A DNA stretch of 64,000 bases from Apostichopus japonicus (Eukaryota > Echinodermata > Holothuroidea > Aspidochirotida > Stichopodidae): the NCBI RefSeq assembly GCF_037975245.1, contig NC_092562.1, positions 18,181,521 through 18,245,520 on the forward strand, given 5' to 3'. The notes beneath the pieces were generated by a model, which saw only the letters and a program-made list of their open reading frames with translations, was not told where the DNA came from and searched no databases. Positions 63,041 through 64,000 of the stretch are shown here, piece after piece. Within the stretch, counting starts at the first letter, position 1. Every line of letters begins with the position of its first letter. A program made the position numbers and the translations under genes.

Positions 63041-64000
63041 CTGATGATCGAGACTCTCTTTTGCATCCGTGGTTCGAACCCCGGGTGATGACGTCTTTTG
63101 CCGATCTTTTACAGCAAGTGCCTACACGGGGAGCTGTAAGTATTAGTTAATCCACCTAATATCTCAGTCCATACAGTGGCGCGATGGCTTGGCGCACTGT
63201 ACGAGCTGATGATCGAGACTATCTTTTGCATCCGTGGTTCGAACCCCGGGTGATGACGTCTTTTGCCGATCTTTTACAGCAAGTGCCTACACGGGGAGCT
63301 GTAAGTATTAGTTAATCCACCTAATATGTCAGTCCATACAGTGGCGCGATGGCTTGACGCACTGTACGAGCTGATGATCGAGACTCTCTTTTGCATCCGT
63401 GGTTCGAACCCCGGGTGATGACGTCTTTTGCCGATCTTTTACAGCAAGTGCCTACACGGGGAGCTGTAAGTATTAGTTAATCCACCTAATATCTCAGTCC
63501 ATACAGTGGCGCGATGGCTTGGCGCACTGTACGAGCTGATGATCGAGACTCTCTTTTGCATCCGTGGTTCGAACCCCGGGTGATGACCTCTTTTGCCGAT
63601 ATTTTACAGCAAGTGCCTACACGGGGAGCTGTAAGTATTAGTTAATCCACCTAATATCTCAGTCCATACAGTGGCGCGATGGCTTGGCGCACTGTACGAG
63701 CTGATGATCGAGACTCTCTTTTGCATCCGTGGTTCGAACCCCGGGTGATGACGTCTTTTGCCGATCTTTTACAGCACGTGCCTACACGGGGAGCTGTAAG
63801 TATTAGTTAATCCACCTAATATCTCAGTCCAAACACTGGCGCGATGGCTTGGCGCACTGTACGAGCTGATGATCGAGACTCTCTTTTGCATCCGTGGTTC
63901 GAACCCCGGGTGATGACGTCTTTTACAGCAAGTGCCTACACGGGGAGCTGTAAGTATTAGTTAATACACCTAATATATCAGTCCATACAGTGGCGCGATG
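53280..64000 (+). repeat. 5913-bp higher-order repeat, one full copy plus a partial
   Basis: Copy 1 is about 53280-59192 and copy 2 starts there and runs off the window. Shared rare markers at a shift of exactly 5913 bp: CTTGACGCAC (53311 and 59224), CACGTGCGCACTG (54561 and 60474), CACGTGCGCAATG (57115 and 63028) and the one-C-shorter GAACCCGGGTG. Inside each copy there is a further partial repeat at about 2554 bp. Confidence 0.88.

Larger units (their letters stand above)
12453..64000 (+). repeat. Family 2 tRNA-like satellite array, 165-bp unit, about 51.5 kb
   Basis: Uninterrupted head-to-tail repetition to the end of the window, all on one strand, roughly 315-320 units. The basic unit is exactly 165 bp (for example anchors at 12611, 12776 and 12941). 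In order it holds: A-box-like TGGCGCGATGGC within a D-arm whose GCGC stems pair; a 46-base middle with a T4 run; palindromic B box GGTTCGAACC; two T4 runs; then a spacer containing CTGTAAGTATTAG and CCACCTAATATCTCAGTCC. Family 1 has the same order and shares TTTTGCCG, AAGTATTAG and both boxes, so the families are related. Acceptor pairing is absent and the T-stem has two mismatches, so the units are tRNA-derived and not functional tRNA genes. No insertion of any other element was noticed in the array. All open frames in it are by-products of a period divisible by three. Confidence 0.95.
15151..64000 (+). repeat. 154-bp unit variant lacking one T4 segment (dispersed)
   Basis: Many units read CGTCTTTTACAGC in place of CGTCTTTTGCCGATCTTTTACAGC, an 11-bp loss between the two TTTT direct repeats; early examples are near 15151 and 16941. 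A sub-form reads CTTTTCCAGC (from about 15001). The loss leaves a single T4 after the B box. The span covers the region in which these occur mixed with full units. Confidence 0.85.

Noticed and set aside
12453-64000. Units as functional tRNA genes
   Set aside because: The D-arm and B box are good, but the T-stem has two mismatches, the anticodon region is about 13-15 bases too long with no clear anticodon arm, and no acceptor stem pairs. Best described as tRNA-derived.
12453-64000. CRISPR-like array
   Set aside because: There are no unique spacers between short repeats; the whole 165-bp unit is repeated, and the setting is eukaryotic.

Overview
The window looks like animal nuclear DNA, most likely a marine invertebrate. 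An echinoderm-like genome is my best guess, from the dense AGGCCTA-type motifs at the left end, LINE tails ending in short tandem repeats, and abundant hAT-like and LTR debris; I cannot name the species. I see no bacterial operon, host protein gene, rRNA, canonical tRNA gene or CRISPR. Everything recognisable is repetitive.

Layout. 1-1740 is gene-free and rich in TAGGCC/GGCCTA motifs. 1745-2064 is a decayed fragment of a Tx1/L1-type LINE ORF2 C-terminus. It is followed by a pure-purine tract, a long (TA)n microsatellite, a C14 run and a LINE-type 3' end with an (AATG)n tail at about 2785-2838. 3037-4426 is a head-to-tail array of about nine 157-bp tRNA-like units (family 1). 4427-4477 is the left part of one unit of a second, related tRNA-like family (family 2).

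4478-12452 is a nearly full-length Tx1/L1-type LINE. ORF1 (4731-5678) is intact and has three CCHC knuckles. ORF2 (endonuclease, reverse transcriptase, C-terminal CCHC) is dead. It is interrupted by a 1388-bp non-autonomous hAT-like element (6458-7845, 8-bp target-site duplication), frameshifts, a 13-bp tandem duplication, an in-frame stop and a 978-bp solo LTR (10939-11916, 5-bp duplication). The LINE itself is flanked by an 11-bp direct repeat that lies inside the A-box region of the family 2 unit, so it appears to have inserted into that unit.

12453-64000 (about 51.5 kb, running off the window) is one uninterrupted head-to-tail array of roughly 315-320 family 2 units. The basic unit is 165 bp. 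It carries an A-box-like D-arm, a perfect palindromic B box (GGTTCGAACC) and two T4 runs just downstream, so each unit resembles a Pol III transcription unit derived from a tRNA or tRNA-SINE head. Two recurrent deletion variants (154 bp and 103 bp) and nested higher-order duplications (about 1.8, 1.96, 1.98, 3.8, 4.3, 5.4 and 5.9 kb) show repeated unequal exchange. The left half is rich in CpG-bearing variants; the right half is dominated by a version in which several of these CpGs are lost.

Inferred order of events: the two tRNA-like families diverged and amplified; the LINE inserted at the junction; the hAT element and LTR element then inserted into the LINE; and the family 2 array kept expanding on the right. 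The tRNA-like array is the most interesting object here. Whether it is transcribed, centromeric or structural cannot be decided from sequence.
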